Assembly (NCBI RefSeq): GCF_014649755.1
Contig: NZ_BMTQ01000010.1
Span: forward strand, 62,001-126,000
Length of the DNA: 64,000 nucleotides
Origin: Streptomyces litmocidini
GTDB taxonomy: Bacteria > Actinomycetota > Actinomycetes > Streptomycetales > Streptomycetaceae
Direction: 5' to 3'
This document shows, one piece after another, positions 1-8,365 of the stretch. A model generated the notes under the pieces. That model searched no databases. It saw only the letters and a list, made by a program, of their open reading frames with translations, and had not been told where the DNA came from. Every line of letters starts with the position of its first letter. The first letter of the stretch is position 1. A program made the translations under genes and the position numbers.

Positions 1-1175
1 CCGACCCCACGATCGACCGGTGCGTGGTCACCTCGCCCGCCGAAGCCGGTTTCTACGTCTCGGCGGAGGGCCGCGGCTCCTTCCACGGCTGCCGGGTGAC
101 GGGCAGCGGCGGATACGGCTTCCACGTCACGGACGGCTGCCGGACGATCCTGCGCAAGTGCCGCACGGAGCGCTGTGCGCGCGGCGGTTACGAGTTCCCC
201 GAGGAGGGCGCGAGCGCGGAGGACTGCACCAGCGACGAGAGCGCGGTCCGCTCCTCCGTGCCCGACGGCGGCACGGTCCTGACGGCCACGCAGCCGGCGG
301 GGCTGCTCGGCACGGTGCCCGCGCCGCGCACGCCGGTGGCCGCGCCGGAGCCCGCTCCGGAGGCCCGATCCTCGCACGACGTGCTCGGCGAACTGGACGC
401 CCTGGTGGGCCTGGAGAGCGTCAAGCTGGAGGTGCGGACCCTCACCAACATGATCGAGGTGGGGCGCAGGCGTCAGGAGGCGGGCCTCAAAGCGGCCTCG
501 GTCCGCCGCCACCTGGTCTTCACCGGCAATCCGGGCACGGGCAAGACGACGGTGGCCCGGCTGTACGGCGAGATCCTCGCCTCGCTCGGGGTCCTGGAGC
601 GCGGGCACCTGGTGGAGGTCTCCCGGGTGGACCTGGTCGGCGAGCACATCGGCTCGACGGCGATCCGCACGCAGGAGGCCTTCGACCGGGCACGCGGCGG
701 CGTCCTCTTCGTCGACGAGGCGTACGCGCTGTCGCCGGAGGACTCGGGGCGGGACTTCGGCCGTGAGGCGATCGACACGCTGGTGAAGCTGATGGAGGAC
801 CACCGGGACGCGGTGGTGGTCATCGTCGCCGGGTACACGGCGGAGATGGAGCGCTTCCTCACCGTCAACCCCGGTGTGGCCTCCCGTTTCTCCCGGACCA
901 TCACCTTCGGCGACTACGCGCCGGAGGAGCTGCTGCGGATCGTCGGCCAGCAGGCGGACGAGCACGAGTACCGGCTGGCGCCGGGCACGGACGAGGCGCT
1001 GCTCGCGTACTTCGAGAAGCTTCCCAAGGGCCCGGCGTTCGGCAACGGCCGCACGGCGCGGGGGACCTTCGAGTCGATGGTGGAGCGACACGCGGGCCGG
1101 GTCGCCGCGCTCGCCGAGGCGAGCACGGACGACCTGACCCTGCTCTATCCCGAGGACATCCCCGACATCCCCTGA
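1..1175 (+). CDS. AAA+ ATPase of the CbxX/CfxQ (SpoVK, EccA-like) type with N-terminal beta-helix, 5' end cut off
   Basis: The reading frame is open from base 3 to the TGA at 1173-1175, so the gene starts upstream of the window. The first ~70 visible residues (EGRGSFHGCRVTGSGGYGFH and following) have the short Gly/Cys-rich rungs of a right-handed parallel beta-helix. A Pro/Ala linker follows, then a complete AAA+ domain: Walker A GNPGTGKTT (bases ~530-556), Walker B GGVLFVDEAYAL (~695-730) and the GYTAEMERFL segment typical of CbxX/CfxQ proteins. The family remodels or assembles partner proteins by ATP hydrolysis; EccA of type VII secretion has the same ATPase class. No secretion genes are visible downstream. 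The substrate is unknown. The 3' end overlaps the convergent gene's stop by 31 nt. AAA assignment is firm; the helix assignment is by repeat pattern. Confidence 0.9.
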   Translation, partial: DPTIDRCVVTSPAEAGFYVSAEGRGSFHGCRVTGSGGYGFHVTDGCRTILRKCRTERCARGGYEFPEEGASAEDCTSDESAVRSSVPDGGTVLTATQPAGLLGTVPAPRTPVAAPEPAPEARSSHDVLGELDALVGLESVKLEVRTLTNMIEVGRRRQEAGLKAASVRRHLVFTGNPGTGKTTVARLYGEILASLGVLERGHLVEVSRVDLVGEHIGSTAIRTQEAFDRARGGVLFVDEAYALSPEDSGRDFGREAIDTLVKLMEDHRDAVVVIVAGYTAEMERFLTVNPGVASRFSRTITFGDYAPEELLRIVGQQADEHEYRLAPGTDEALLAYFEKLPKGPAFGNGRTARGTFESMVERHAGRVAALAEASTDDLTLLYPEDIPDIP

Positions 1176-3538
1176 TCCAGCGGCGATTCGGTCCGCTGGA
1201 GCGGGAAGGCCGGCGGGAGCCGGTCGAGGAGTCCGGAGCGGCACCGGGCGAACGCCGGGTCGGCCTGGTAGTCGGAGTGGCCGAGGATCGGTTCGGGCAG
1301 CGGGTGCCGGCGGGTGCGGCCGTACGCCACGGGGTCGAGCAGCACCGCCGCGTCCACGGCCGGACGGCCGTCCTCGGCGGGGACCCGGACGGGGCCGCCG
1401 ATGGGGTCGGTGGCCCGGTACAGATTGCTCCAGCAGTGCACCGTGCGGTTCAGGGCGCGCAGCGCCTCGGGGCCGAAGTAGGCGGGGAACCAGCGGCCGT
1501 AGAGCCGCTCCAGCGGCGAGCCGTAGGTGAGCAGGGCGACCCGGCGCCGGGTGGCGGGCTGCAGCTGCCAGACGGCGGCCGCGGCGAGGACGCTGCCCTG
1601 GGAGTGCCCGGAGATGACGAGCCGGCCGCCGGTGCTCCGGGTCCAGGAGCTCATCCGCCAGGTGAGGTCGGGGACCGCCCGCTCGGCGTAGCAGGGCGGG
1701 GCGAAGGGGTGGGCGGCGCGGGGCCAGAAGGTGCCGACGTCCCAGAGGATGCCGATGGTGCGGCGGGCGGAGGCGTCCTTGTAGGCGCGGCGGCCCCAGG
1801 TGACGAAGAGCAGGAAGCCGAAGCCGATCATCCAGGAGCCGAGGGCCTGGGTGACGGAGGCGAGGGAGGCGATCGCCGGGTGGGCCCCGTCGAAGGCCCG
1901 GCCCGGCACGTTGCCGCTGGTCCAGGCTCCGACGACGGAGACGGCCCCGAGGAGCAGGGTCGCGCCGGAGACGACGCCGACGAGGACGGGCGCGGAGTCG
2001 GTGAGCGAGGCGCGGGCCCGGCCGGCCGCGATCTGTCCCGTACGCACCGGGTCGCGTTCGGCGGCGGCGGCGTAGTCGGCCTCGACGGCGGAGCGCAGGC
2101 GCCTGGCGTCCAGGAGGGTCCGTACGGCGAGGAGGGCGGCGGGGGCGAGGAGGAGCAGGAGCAGGACGGGGATCACCGAGGCCTGCCAGCTGAGGAGGAC
2201 CGGCGGACCGATCCTGGGGCCGCGGTCGCCCATGCCGGGGGTGGCCGGGCCGTCGAGCCAGTCGGCGACCCGCTGCGCCACGCCCCCGGACATGACCCCG
2301 GCGAGCGCGCAGGCCAGCATGGCGACCGCCGGCCCGCCGAGTCCGCGCAATGCGGTGCGGGGGTCCCGGTGGGACCGCTGGAGGAGCAGGGCGACGACGC
2401 CGAGGGCGACGACCAGACCGCCCTGGACGAGGGTGAGGGCGCCGAAGACGGCGTCGCCGGGGAGGGTGCCGGAGGAGGTCCAGCCGGGGCGGGACCAGCC
2501 GGCGTGCACGGCGGTGAGCACGAGGACGACGAGGGCGGCGGCGGGCAGCCAGGAGACGAGGGCCCGTTCGACCCGCAGGTCGAGCCGGCTCTCGCTGCGG
2601 CCCCGTCGGCAGACGACCCAGACCACGACGACCGCGAGGACGACGACGGCCGCCTGGAGGACCCGGCCGAGGACCGGACGCGGGCCGGGCGAACCGGCGT
2701 CGTGGCGGACGGTGGCCGTGACGAGGGCGGCGGCGACGGTGAGGAACCCGGCGGCGGTGTGGGCGGCCCGGAGACGGGCGACGAGCCGGCGGCCGTACCA
2801 GAAACCGGGGCGGCCGAGCGCGGGACGGAGCTCGACGGGGCCGACGGGCTCGGCGGCGTCCGCCGCCTCCGTGTCGGTCCCGGGCTCCGCGACGGGGGCG
2901 TCGTACCCGGTGGGCGGGCGCTGCGCCTCGTACGCGCTCCAGGTCCGGTTGGAGAGGTACCAGAGCAGGCCGACGAGCACGGTCGGCACGAGCGCGGCGA
3001 GGGCGAGGCGGCGGCCCGGCAGCGACCACCAGCCGCCGCGCCCGGCGGAGAGGAAACCGAGCCAGGAGTACGCGTCGGTGCAGGCGGTGGTGGCCGCGCA
3101 CTGCCAGGCCGTCAGGTCGAGCGCCACCTCGCAGGCGGCGGCCGTGAGCAGGACGGTGAGGGTGAGGGCGACGAGCCGGACGACGACCCCGTAGAGCCGC
3201 ACCAGCGTCGGCCTGCCCTCGGCGGGCGGCCGCATCCAGTGCGCCAGGTTGGCCACCATGAAGGGCAGGAGCAGCAGCCACAGGGCGCGGGCGCCGTCGC
3301 CGGAGGTCATGTTGGACCAGCAGTACGCCTCCGGGACGGGACGCGCCGCGTACCGCTCGGGGTGCTCCTCGGCGTCGAGGTCCTCGCCGCGCCGGTACAC
3401 GGCGGCGGTCCGGTCGCCGGTGACCCGTACGGTCCTGGGGTCGTCGAGCATCGACTCGGGGGTGGCTCCGCCGACTCCGTGGACGAGGAGTTCGAGCGCC
3501 GCGCCCCCGCTCTCCGGGGTGGTTGTGGCAAGGGACAC
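1145..3538 (-). CDS. Polytopic membrane protein with a split alpha/beta-hydrolase (lipase-like) domain
   Basis: 797 aa. The start is the GTG at 3538, preceded by GAGGGAG 9 nt upstream; an earlier GTG at 3634 would add an unlikely basic stretch. The N-terminus carries the hydrolase-like strand ELLVHGVGGATPES (~13-26). About ten or eleven hydrophobic segments follow (~70-610). The nucleophile elbow ISGHSQGS lies near residue 646, with TDPIGG and ILGHSDYQ further on as candidate acid and histidine. The oxyanion-side strand and the nucleophile are therefore separated by the entire membrane region. Members of this family are annotated only as membrane proteins or hydrolases in Streptomyces; no substrate is known. 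It stands alone, convergent with the AAA gene and divergent from the DeoR regulator. Confidence 0.85.
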   Translation of the reverse strand: MSLATTTPESGGAALELLVHGVGGATPESMLDDPRTVRVTGDRTAAVYRRGEDLDAEEHPERYAARPVPEAYCWSNMTSGDGARALWLLLLPFMVANLAHWMRPPAEGRPTLVRLYGVVVRLVALTLTVLLTAAACEVALDLTAWQCAATTACTDAYSWLGFLSAGRGGWWSLPGRRLALAALVPTVLVGLLWYLSNRTWSAYEAQRPPTGYDAPVAEPGTDTEAADAAEPVGPVELRPALGRPGFWYGRRLVARLRAAHTAAGFLTVAAALVTATVRHDAGSPGPRPVLGRVLQAAVVVLAVVVVWVVCRRGRSESRLDLRVERALVSWLPAAALVVLVLTAVHAGWSRPGWTSSGTLPGDAVFGALTLVQGGLVVALGVVALLLQRSHRDPRTALRGLGGPAVAMLACALAGVMSGGVAQRVADWLDGPATPGMGDRGPRIGPPVLLSWQASVIPVLLLLLLAPAALLAVRTLLDARRLRSAVEADYAAAAERDPVRTGQIAAGRARASLTDSAPVLVGVVSGATLLLGAVSVVGAWTSGNVPGRAFDGAHPAIASLASVTQALGSWMIGFGFLLFVTWGRRAYKDASARRTIGILWDVGTFWPRAAHPFAPPCYAERAVPDLTWRMSSWTRSTGGRLVISGHSQGSVLAAAAVWQLQPATRRRVALLTYGSPLERLYGRWFPAYFGPEALRALNRTVHCWSNLYRATDPIGGPVRVPAEDGRPAVDAAVLLDPVAYGRTRRHPLPEPILGHSDYQADPAFARCRSGLLDRLPPAFPLQRTESPLDQGMSGMSSG

Positions 3539-3672
3539 TGAGGCGACTCCCTCTCGGAGTGGGAAGATGCGACGTCGGCAACAGGATCGCGGAAGGCCGT
3601 GCGTCCGCGCACGGCCTCTCACCGAATCCGACACTCATCCCCTTGTCTCCTGCGGAAGGACCGGCCCCGGCG

Positions 3673-4500
3673 GTGACTGACAACCAGAACCTCCTCGCGG
3701 AGCAGCGGCGTGCCCTGATCCTCGACGAGGTACGGCGGCGTGGCGGTGTGCGGGTCAACGAACTGACCCGTCGCCTGAACGTCTCGGACATGACGATCCG
3801 CCGCGACCTGGACGCGCTGGCCCGGCAGGGCATGGTCGCCAAGGTGCACGGCGGGGCCGTTCCGGTGGTCGAGGCGAGCACCCACGAGCCGGGCTTCGAG
3901 GCCAAGTCGGTGCTCGAACCGAGCGCCAAGGACGAGATCGCCCGCACGGCGGCGGCCCTGGTCGCGCCGGGCACGGCGATCGCCCTGTCCGGCGGGACGA
4001 CGACCTACGCGCTGGCCCGGCACCTGCTCGACGTGCCGGACCTGACGGTGGTCACCAACTCGGTGCGGGTCGCCGACGTGTTCCACGAGGCGCAGCAGGC
4101 CGGCGGCGGGGGCGAAGCCCGGCGCGGGGCGGCGACGGTCGTCCTGACCGGCGGGGTCCGCACGCCGTCCGACGCGCTGGTGGGACCGGTGGCGGACCGG
4201 GCGGTCCGCTCGCTCCACTTCGACCTGCTCTTCCTCGGTGTGCACGGCGTGTCGGTGGAGGCCGGGCTCTCCACGCCGAACCTGGCGGAGGCCGAGACCA
4301 ACCGGTGCCTGATGCGCTCGGCGCGACGGGTCGTGGTGGTCGCCGACCACACCAAATGGGGGACGGTGGGCCTCAGTTCCTTCGCGGCCCTCGACGAGGT
4401 CGACACCTGGGTGACGGACAGCGGTCTGCCCGCGGGAGTACGGGCCGAGGTGACGGAGTACGTCCCGGGTCTCCTGGTGCCGGGCGAGGAACAGGAGTGA
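3673..4500 (+). CDS. DeoR/GlpR-family transcriptional repressor
   Basis: 275 aa. The GTG at 3673 is chosen because GGAAGGA lies 12 nt upstream and the helix-turn-helix begins soon after; a longer frame from 3523 adds 50 residues of unsupported sequence. Residues ~10-62 form the DeoR winged helix (VNELTRRLNVSDMTIRRDLD, then the typical GMVAKVHGGAV). Residues ~80-240 are the DeoR sensor domain (SGGTTTYALARHL, VVTNS, GVHGVS, VVVADHTKW), which in the family binds a sugar phosphate. Family members usually repress sugar or nucleoside genes; no sugar operon is adjacent, so the target is unknown. Its TGA overlaps the GTG of the next gene, so the two are translationally coupled. Confidence 0.93.
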   Translation: MTDNQNLLAEQRRALILDEVRRRGGVRVNELTRRLNVSDMTIRRDLDALARQGMVAKVHGGAVPVVEASTHEPGFEAKSVLEPSAKDEIARTAAALVAPGTAIALSGGTTTYALARHLLDVPDLTVVTNSVRVADVFHEAQQAGGGGEARRGAATVVLTGGVRTPSDALVGPVADRAVRSLHFDLLFLGVHGVSVEAGLSTPNLAEAETNRCLMRSARRVVVVADHTKWGTVGLSSFAALDEVDTWVTDSGLPAGVRAEVTEYVPGLLVPGEEQE

Positions 4501-4937
4501 GCCTCTTCCGGGTCGAGCGCACGGTGCCGTCGGCGCCGGAGGAGGTGTGGCGCCGGCTGACGGACTGGCCGGCGCACGGCCGCCGGGTGCCGCTGACCCG
4601 GACGAGGGTGCTGACGCCGGGGCCGTACGGGGCGGGCACCCGGTTCGTCGCCCGCACGGGCATCGGCCGGCTGTCCTTCGACGACCCGATGGAGGTCGTC
4701 CGCTGGGAGCCCCCCACGGCCGGCCGTCCCGGCGTCTGCCGCCTGGAGAAGTCCGGGCGGGTGGTGCGGGGCTGGGCGGTCGTCGAGGTGACGGCCACGG
4801 CGGAGGGCGGCTGCCGGGTGCTGTGGACGGAGGAGCTGTCGGTACGGGGCGTGCCGGGGGTCTTCGACCCGGTGCTGCGCCTGGCGGGGCGGGTGGTGTT
4901 CGGACGGGCGGTGGACGGGTTGCTGCGGGGGGCGTGA
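4497..4937 (+). CDS. SRPBCC (polyketide cyclase/START-like) family protein
   Basis: 146 aa. GTG at 4497 overlaps the DeoR stop (GTGA), with GAGGAACA upstream acting as ribosome site. The sequence VERTVPSAPEEVWRRLTDWP at the N-terminus and alternating hydrophobic strands (RGWAVVEVTATAEGGCRVLW) are typical of the helix-grip SRPBCC fold, which binds hydrophobic ligands. No catalytic residues can be assigned. Coupling to the DeoR regulator implies co-expression, but a metabolic link is not evident. It could be a lipid- or cofactor-binding protein; the family is too diverse for a firmer call. Confidence 0.85.
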   Translation: MSLFRVERTVPSAPEEVWRRLTDWPAHGRRVPLTRTRVLTPGPYGAGTRFVARTGIGRLSFDDPMEVVRWEPPTAGRPGVCRLEKSGRVVRGWAVVEVTATAEGGCRVLWTEELSVRGVPGVFDPVLRLAGRVVFGRAVDGLLRGA

Positions 4938-5365
4938 CCCTGCGCCCGCCCCGTTGCGGACCGCACCCGCCGGGGCGGTGCCCCGCCCGTTGTGGGCGGT
5001 CGTTCCGCTGGGGCGAGGGGGGGTCCCCCTGCTCGAGCGGAGCCGAGAGCTCGGGGGAGGGTGGGCACAACGGAACGGCGCCCCTTGCCGGCACACGGGT
5101 GCGGGTCCGGGCCCGGAACGCGGAGGCGCCGCTCAGGGCGCCGTCCCGTGTGCCCACCCGTCCCGCCCTGCGGGACGATTGCCCACACGGGCGGGGGCGG
5201 GGACGCCGCCCAGCAGGGCGCGGGCCCCGCACGGGCGAGGGGCGGGCGCCCCGCCGGAGGCGGGTCCACGCGGGTGGGGCAGGGGCACCGCACCGTACCC
5301 CCTGTGCTGTTGACAGTGCGTCAGCTATGGTGCTGCATCCACCCACGCCCACCCCGGGAGGGTCC
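4938..5365. repeat. Mosaic of intergenic inverted repeats (428-bp gene-free gap)
   Basis: No convincing gene is present. A hairpin element at 5023-5060 pairs TCCCCC (5024-5029) with GGGGGA (5053-5058) and GCTC with GAGC inside. It matches from memory a motif scattered between genes in many Streptomyces genomes. A longer dyad pairs 5059-5082 with 5137-5159 almost perfectly over 23 bp. A third, CGTCCCGC-CCT-GCGGGACG, occupies 5159-5177. The gap ends with TTGACA (5311-5316) inside TGACAGTGCGTCA, a possible promoter/operator for the next gene. Confidence 0.75.
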
Positions 5366-5866
5366 ATGGCACGCCGACTGCGCCCCGTGGAGCTCGACTT
5401 CACCGCGTCCGCGCCCGTCCGCCTGGTCTTCGCCGCGACCCTCGCCGCACCGCCGTCGACCGTCTACCGGTCGGTGGCCGTGGAGGTGGGGAGCCTGCCG
5501 TCGTGGTTCACGGCCGTCGCCTCCGCCGTCCCGACCGGCGACGGCGCGGGCCGGACCATACGGCTGCGCGGCGGGATCGCCTTCGACGAGACGATCCTGG
5601 CCTCCGAGCCCGACCTCCGCTACGCCTACCGGGTGGACGCGACGAACGCGCCCGGCGTGACGGCCATGGCGGAGGAGTGGGCCCTCTCCCCCACCGGGAC
5701 CGGGACCCGGCTGCGCTGGACCATGGCCGCCGACGGCGCCGCCGCGTTCCGGCTCGCCCTGCGCCTCGCGGCGCCGGGCGTGGGCTTGTCCTTCCGGGAC
5801 GCGGCGCGCCGCCTGGACCGGCGGCTCACTCCGGCCAGGCCCCCGTCGCCAGGAACCGCTCGATAG
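5366..5866 (+). CDS. SRPBCC family protein (second)
   Basis: 166 aa. ATG at 5366 with GGGAGGG 4 nt upstream. After a short basic start the sequence AATLAAPPSTVYRSVAVEVG begins a helix-grip domain; MAEEWALSPTGTGTRLRWTM is the late-strand signature of polyketide cyclase/START-like proteins. It is shorter than ligand-transfer enzymes and shows no catalytic motif. It is not clearly a duplicate of the SRPBCC gene at 4497. It converges on the cysteine synthase-like gene with a 41-nt overlap of coding ends. Function is unknown. Confidence 0.87.
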   Translation: MARRLRPVELDFTASAPVRLVFAATLAAPPSTVYRSVAVEVGSLPSWFTAVASAVPTGDGAGRTIRLRGGIAFDETILASEPDLRYAYRVDATNAPGVTAMAEEWALSPTGTGTRLRWTMAADGAAAFRLALRLAAPGVGLSFRDAARRLDRRLTPARPPSPGTAR

Positions 5867-6950
5867 CGGCGGAGTAGGGGGCGATATCCAGGCCCTGCGT
5901 GGCCAGCCAGTCGTCGGAGTAGTACTTGTCGAGGTACCGCTCGCCCGGGTCGCAGATGAGGGTGACGACGCTGCCGGTGCGGTCGTGGGCGACCATCTCG
6001 GCGATGATCTTGAAGGCGCTCCACAGTCCGGTGCCGGTGGAGCCGCCCGCCTTGCGGCCGATCGCGGTCTCCAGGGCGCGGACGGCGGCGACGCTCGCCG
6101 CGTCGGGGACCTTCATCATGCGGTCGACGGCGCCGGGCACGAAGCTGGGCTCCATGCGGGGGCGGCCGATGCCCTCGATGCGCGAGCCGCAGTCGGCGGT
6201 GGCGTTCGGGTCCTGGTGGGTCCAGCCGTCGAAGAAGCAGGAGTTCTCGGGGTCGGCGACACAGATCCGGGTGTCGTGCTGCATGTAGTGGACGTAGCGG
6301 GCGATGGTGGCCGAGGTGCCGCCGGTGCCGGCGGTGGCGACGATCCAGGCGGGCTCCGGGTACCGCTCCAGGCGCAGCTGCTGGTACATCGACTCGGCGA
6401 TGTTGTTGTTGCCGCGCCAGTCGGTGGCCCGCTCCGCGTAGGTGAACTGGTCCATGTAGTGGCCGCCGGTGCGCTCGGCGAGGGCGGCGGCCTCCTCGTA
6501 CATGGTGCGCGAGTCGTCGACGAAGTGGCACCGCCCGCCGTGGAACTCGATGAGCCGGCACTTCTCGGGGCTGGTCGTGCGGGGCATGACGGCGATGAAG
6601 GGGACGCCGATGAGCTTCGCGAAGTACGCCTCGGAGACGGCGGTCGAGCCGCTGGAGGCCTCGATGACGGGCTTGCCGGGGCGGATCCAGCCGTTGCAGA
6701 GGCCGTAGAGGAAGAGGGAGCGGGCGAGGCGGTGCTTGAGGCTGCCGGTGGGGTGGGTCGACTCGTCCTTGAGGTAGAGGTCGATGCCCCACTTCTCGGG
6801 GAGGGGGAAGCGCAGCAGGTGGGTGTCGGCGGAACGGTTGGCGTCGGCCTGGACCTTGCGCACGGCCTCCTTCAGCCAGGACCGGTACGCCGGGTCGCTG
6901 CGGTCGACGTCGACCGTGACCGCGGCCGCACTCTCGTGGGTGGTGCTCAT
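5826..6950 (-). CDS. PLP-dependent cysteine synthase-family enzyme, Cds1-like L-cysteine desulfhydrase
   Basis: 374 aa. ATG at 6950 with AGAGGGA just upstream. Fold-type II PLP enzyme: DESTHPTGSLKHRLA holds the Schiff-base lysine (Lys72), EASSGSTAVSEAYF is the substrate loop (~98-110), and ATAGTGGTSATIARY is the phosphate-binding loop (~214). The length and the HPTGSLKHRLA form match the actinobacterial group that includes M. tuberculosis Cds1 (Rv3684), which releases H2S, pyruvate and ammonia from cysteine, more than housekeeping CysK. Enzyme class is firm; reaction direction is inferred from family resemblance. The gene is transcribed alone, divergent from the 105-aa gene. Confidence 0.9.
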   Translation of the reverse strand: MSTTHESAAAVTVDVDRSDPAYRSWLKEAVRKVQADANRSADTHLLRFPLPEKWGIDLYLKDESTHPTGSLKHRLARSLFLYGLCNGWIRPGKPVIEASSGSTAVSEAYFAKLIGVPFIAVMPRTTSPEKCRLIEFHGGRCHFVDDSRTMYEEAAALAERTGGHYMDQFTYAERATDWRGNNNIAESMYQQLRLERYPEPAWIVATAGTGGTSATIARYVHYMQHDTRICVADPENSCFFDGWTHQDPNATADCGSRIEGIGRPRMEPSFVPGAVDRMMKVPDAASVAAVRALETAIGRKAGGSTGTGLWSAFKIIAEMVAHDRTGSVVTLICDPGERYLDKYYSDDWLATQGLDIAPYSAAIERFLATGAWPE

Positions 6951-6995
6951 CCGTCCCTCTATTCGTGTGTCGCCTCAGGGGTCTCCCCCTTCTCG

Positions 6996-7001
6996 ACAAT
7001 A
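6996..7001 (-). promoter_or_regulatory. Probable -10 element for the cysteine synthase-like gene
   Basis: TATTGT on the minus strand lies 46 nt upstream of the ATG at 6950, in the 188-nt gap shared with the divergent gene. No good -35 is visible at the expected distance. Confidence 0.4.
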
Positions 7002-7138
7002 CCGCTCTCACCTGGGCAAACGTTCCCTTTGACGTTCCATAGGCCTCCCTTGTGGACGGTCTTCGGGAGGGCTACTGGTGCGTACGGCGACGGCCCGGCA
7101 CACTGGGTGGGGCAACCGGGTGAAAGGAACGGATCGGC

Positions 7139-7456
7139 ATGGCGGAGCCCGAGTTCAGCGCCAGGGGCGTACGGATCGCGCGCTGGCCGCGCTCGCTGAC
7201 GCGAGCGGGCGAGGTGCGGATCGAGGACGGCCGCCTGGCGCTCCTGACGAGTTACGGCAGCGAGATCGACAGCGCGCCGGTCTCGGCGGTGCGGGCGGGG
7301 CGGCCGTGGTTCGCGAAGGCGGACGAGACGGTGGCGACCGTGAACGGCACGCGGTACCGGCTGACGCTCCAGGACGACGACCGTGCGCGGGCCGGCGGGT
7401 CCCAGGTGTCGGGGCGCTTCCTCGCGGCGCTGAAGAGGGCGGCCGGACGGCCCTGA
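7139..7456 (+). CDS. Conserved-looking hypothetical protein, 105 aa
   Basis: ATG at 7139 with AAAGGA 11 nt upstream. The protein is soluble, with alternating strands (GEVRIEDGRLALLTSYGSEI, VSAVRAGRPWF, TVATVNGTRYRLTL) and a final helix (GRFLAALKRAA), a pattern suggesting a small PH-like or beta-sandwich domain. No motif allows a functional call. It is divergent from the Cds1-like gene and followed by a 172-nt gap before the HATPase gene. Confidence 0.75.
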   Translation: MAEPEFSARGVRIARWPRSLTRAGEVRIEDGRLALLTSYGSEIDSAPVSAVRAGRPWFAKADETVATVNGTRYRLTLQDDDRARAGGSQVSGRFLAALKRAAGRP

Positions 7457-7532
7457 GCTGCGAGGGTTCGCGGCGAGTTGCGGGGCGGTCACGGCTGGTC
7501 CAGGCTGGAATCCACCTCACCGAGGGTTCAGC

Positions 7533-7561
7533 GGTGGTGACGCTGCGATCAGGTCGCCACC
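7533..7561. promoter_or_regulatory. Near-perfect dyad upstream of the HATPase gene
   Basis: GGTGGTGAC (7533-7541) and GTCGCCACC (7553-7561) form a 9-bp inverted repeat with one mismatch and an 11-nt spacer, 68 nt before the GTG at 7629. Position and symmetry suggest a regulator site; the protein is unknown. Confidence 0.45.
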
Positions 7562-7628
7562 CCTTCTGTACCGCAGAGACAGATCCGAATCTTCGTCTTC
7601 TTCCGGACCACTTCGGGGAGTCGCAGCC

Positions 7629-8213
7629 GTGATCAGCGAGCCGAGCAGGTACTACGCGGTGGAGCTTCAGGCCCTGCCGTCGCGGATCGGACAGGTCCGC
7701 CGCATCATCTCCGCCCATCTCCGGCACTGGCAGCTGGACGCCTTGGTAGACCAGGCCGTGCTGGGCGTGACCGAACTCCTGACGAACGTGCACCGCCACG
7801 CCCAGCCGGACAAGGACTGCACGGTCGAGATCGAGCTGCTGCTCGACCGCCTCACCGTCTCCGTCCGGGACCACGATCCCCGGCTCCCCGAGGTCTGCCC
7901 GGCGGCCGCCTTCGGTCTGCTGGACGACGCCGAGGCGCTCGCCACCTCCGGTCGGGGCCTCGGCATCGTCAGGGCGGTCAGCGAGAGCTGGGGCATCCGG
8001 CCGTGCGGCGCCGAGGGCAAGGTCGTGTGGTTCACCCTCACGGCGCCCGCGCCCCCCGCCCCGTTCGAGGCGCGGCCGCAGGCCGTTCCCCTCTCCCTGG
8101 CGGAGGACCCCTTCCCCTCGTACGGCCGTCTCCCCGGGGTGCCGATCAGCGTGCCGGAGGAGCCGCTGAGCGCACCGGCCCACGCGGTCCGCACCCCGGT
8201 GGGCGCCCTCTGA
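7629..8213 (+). CDS. HATPase_c protein of the RsbW/anti-sigma factor kinase type
   Basis: 194 aa, GTG start. Residues ~10-145 are a single GHKL ATP-binding domain: N-box ELLTNVHRHA (~48-57), G1-like VRDHDPRLPEV and G2 TSGRGLGIVRAVSESWG. The C-terminal ~50 residues are Pro-rich and probably disordered. Streptomyces has many of these stand-alone anti-sigma-like kinases; partners are a sigma factor and an anti-anti-sigma protein, neither adjacent here. The SpoIIE-type phosphatases at the far end of the window belong to the same partner-switching world but are not linked. A strong hairpin follows the gene. Confidence 0.9.
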   Translation: MISEPSRYYAVELQALPSRIGQVRRIISAHLRHWQLDALVDQAVLGVTELLTNVHRHAQPDKDCTVEIELLLDRLTVSVRDHDPRLPEVCPAAAFGLLDDAEALATSGRGLGIVRAVSESWGIRPCGAEGKVVWFTLTAPAPPAPFEARPQAVPLSLAEDPFPSYGRLPGVPISVPEEPLSAPAHAVRTPVGAL

Positions 8214-8231
8214 GGGGTGCCCCGACGCCGT

Positions 8232-8263
8232 GGCCGCCCGACCGGTGACCCGGTCGGGCGGCC
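8232..8263. terminator. Hairpin terminator between convergent genes
   Basis: A 14-bp perfect stem (8232-8245 with 8250-8263) closes a 4-nt TGAC loop, 19 nt after the HATPase stop and about 100 nt after the SHOCT stop on the other strand. No T-run follows, as is usual in Streptomyces. Confidence 0.7.
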
Positions 8264-8365
8264 GCAGCGCGGCCGGGGGCCGATCAGGGGCGTACGCGCT
8301 TGGCGTCGGCGCCGGTCGCCGGGGGCGGACGGGTCGGTGCGGCCGACGAGGGCGGGGGCGGCGGT

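Noticed and set aside
1277..3541. A 754-codon plus-strand frame
   Set aside because: Antisense to the membrane hydrolase gene; composition almost all G, A, E, D, P and R.
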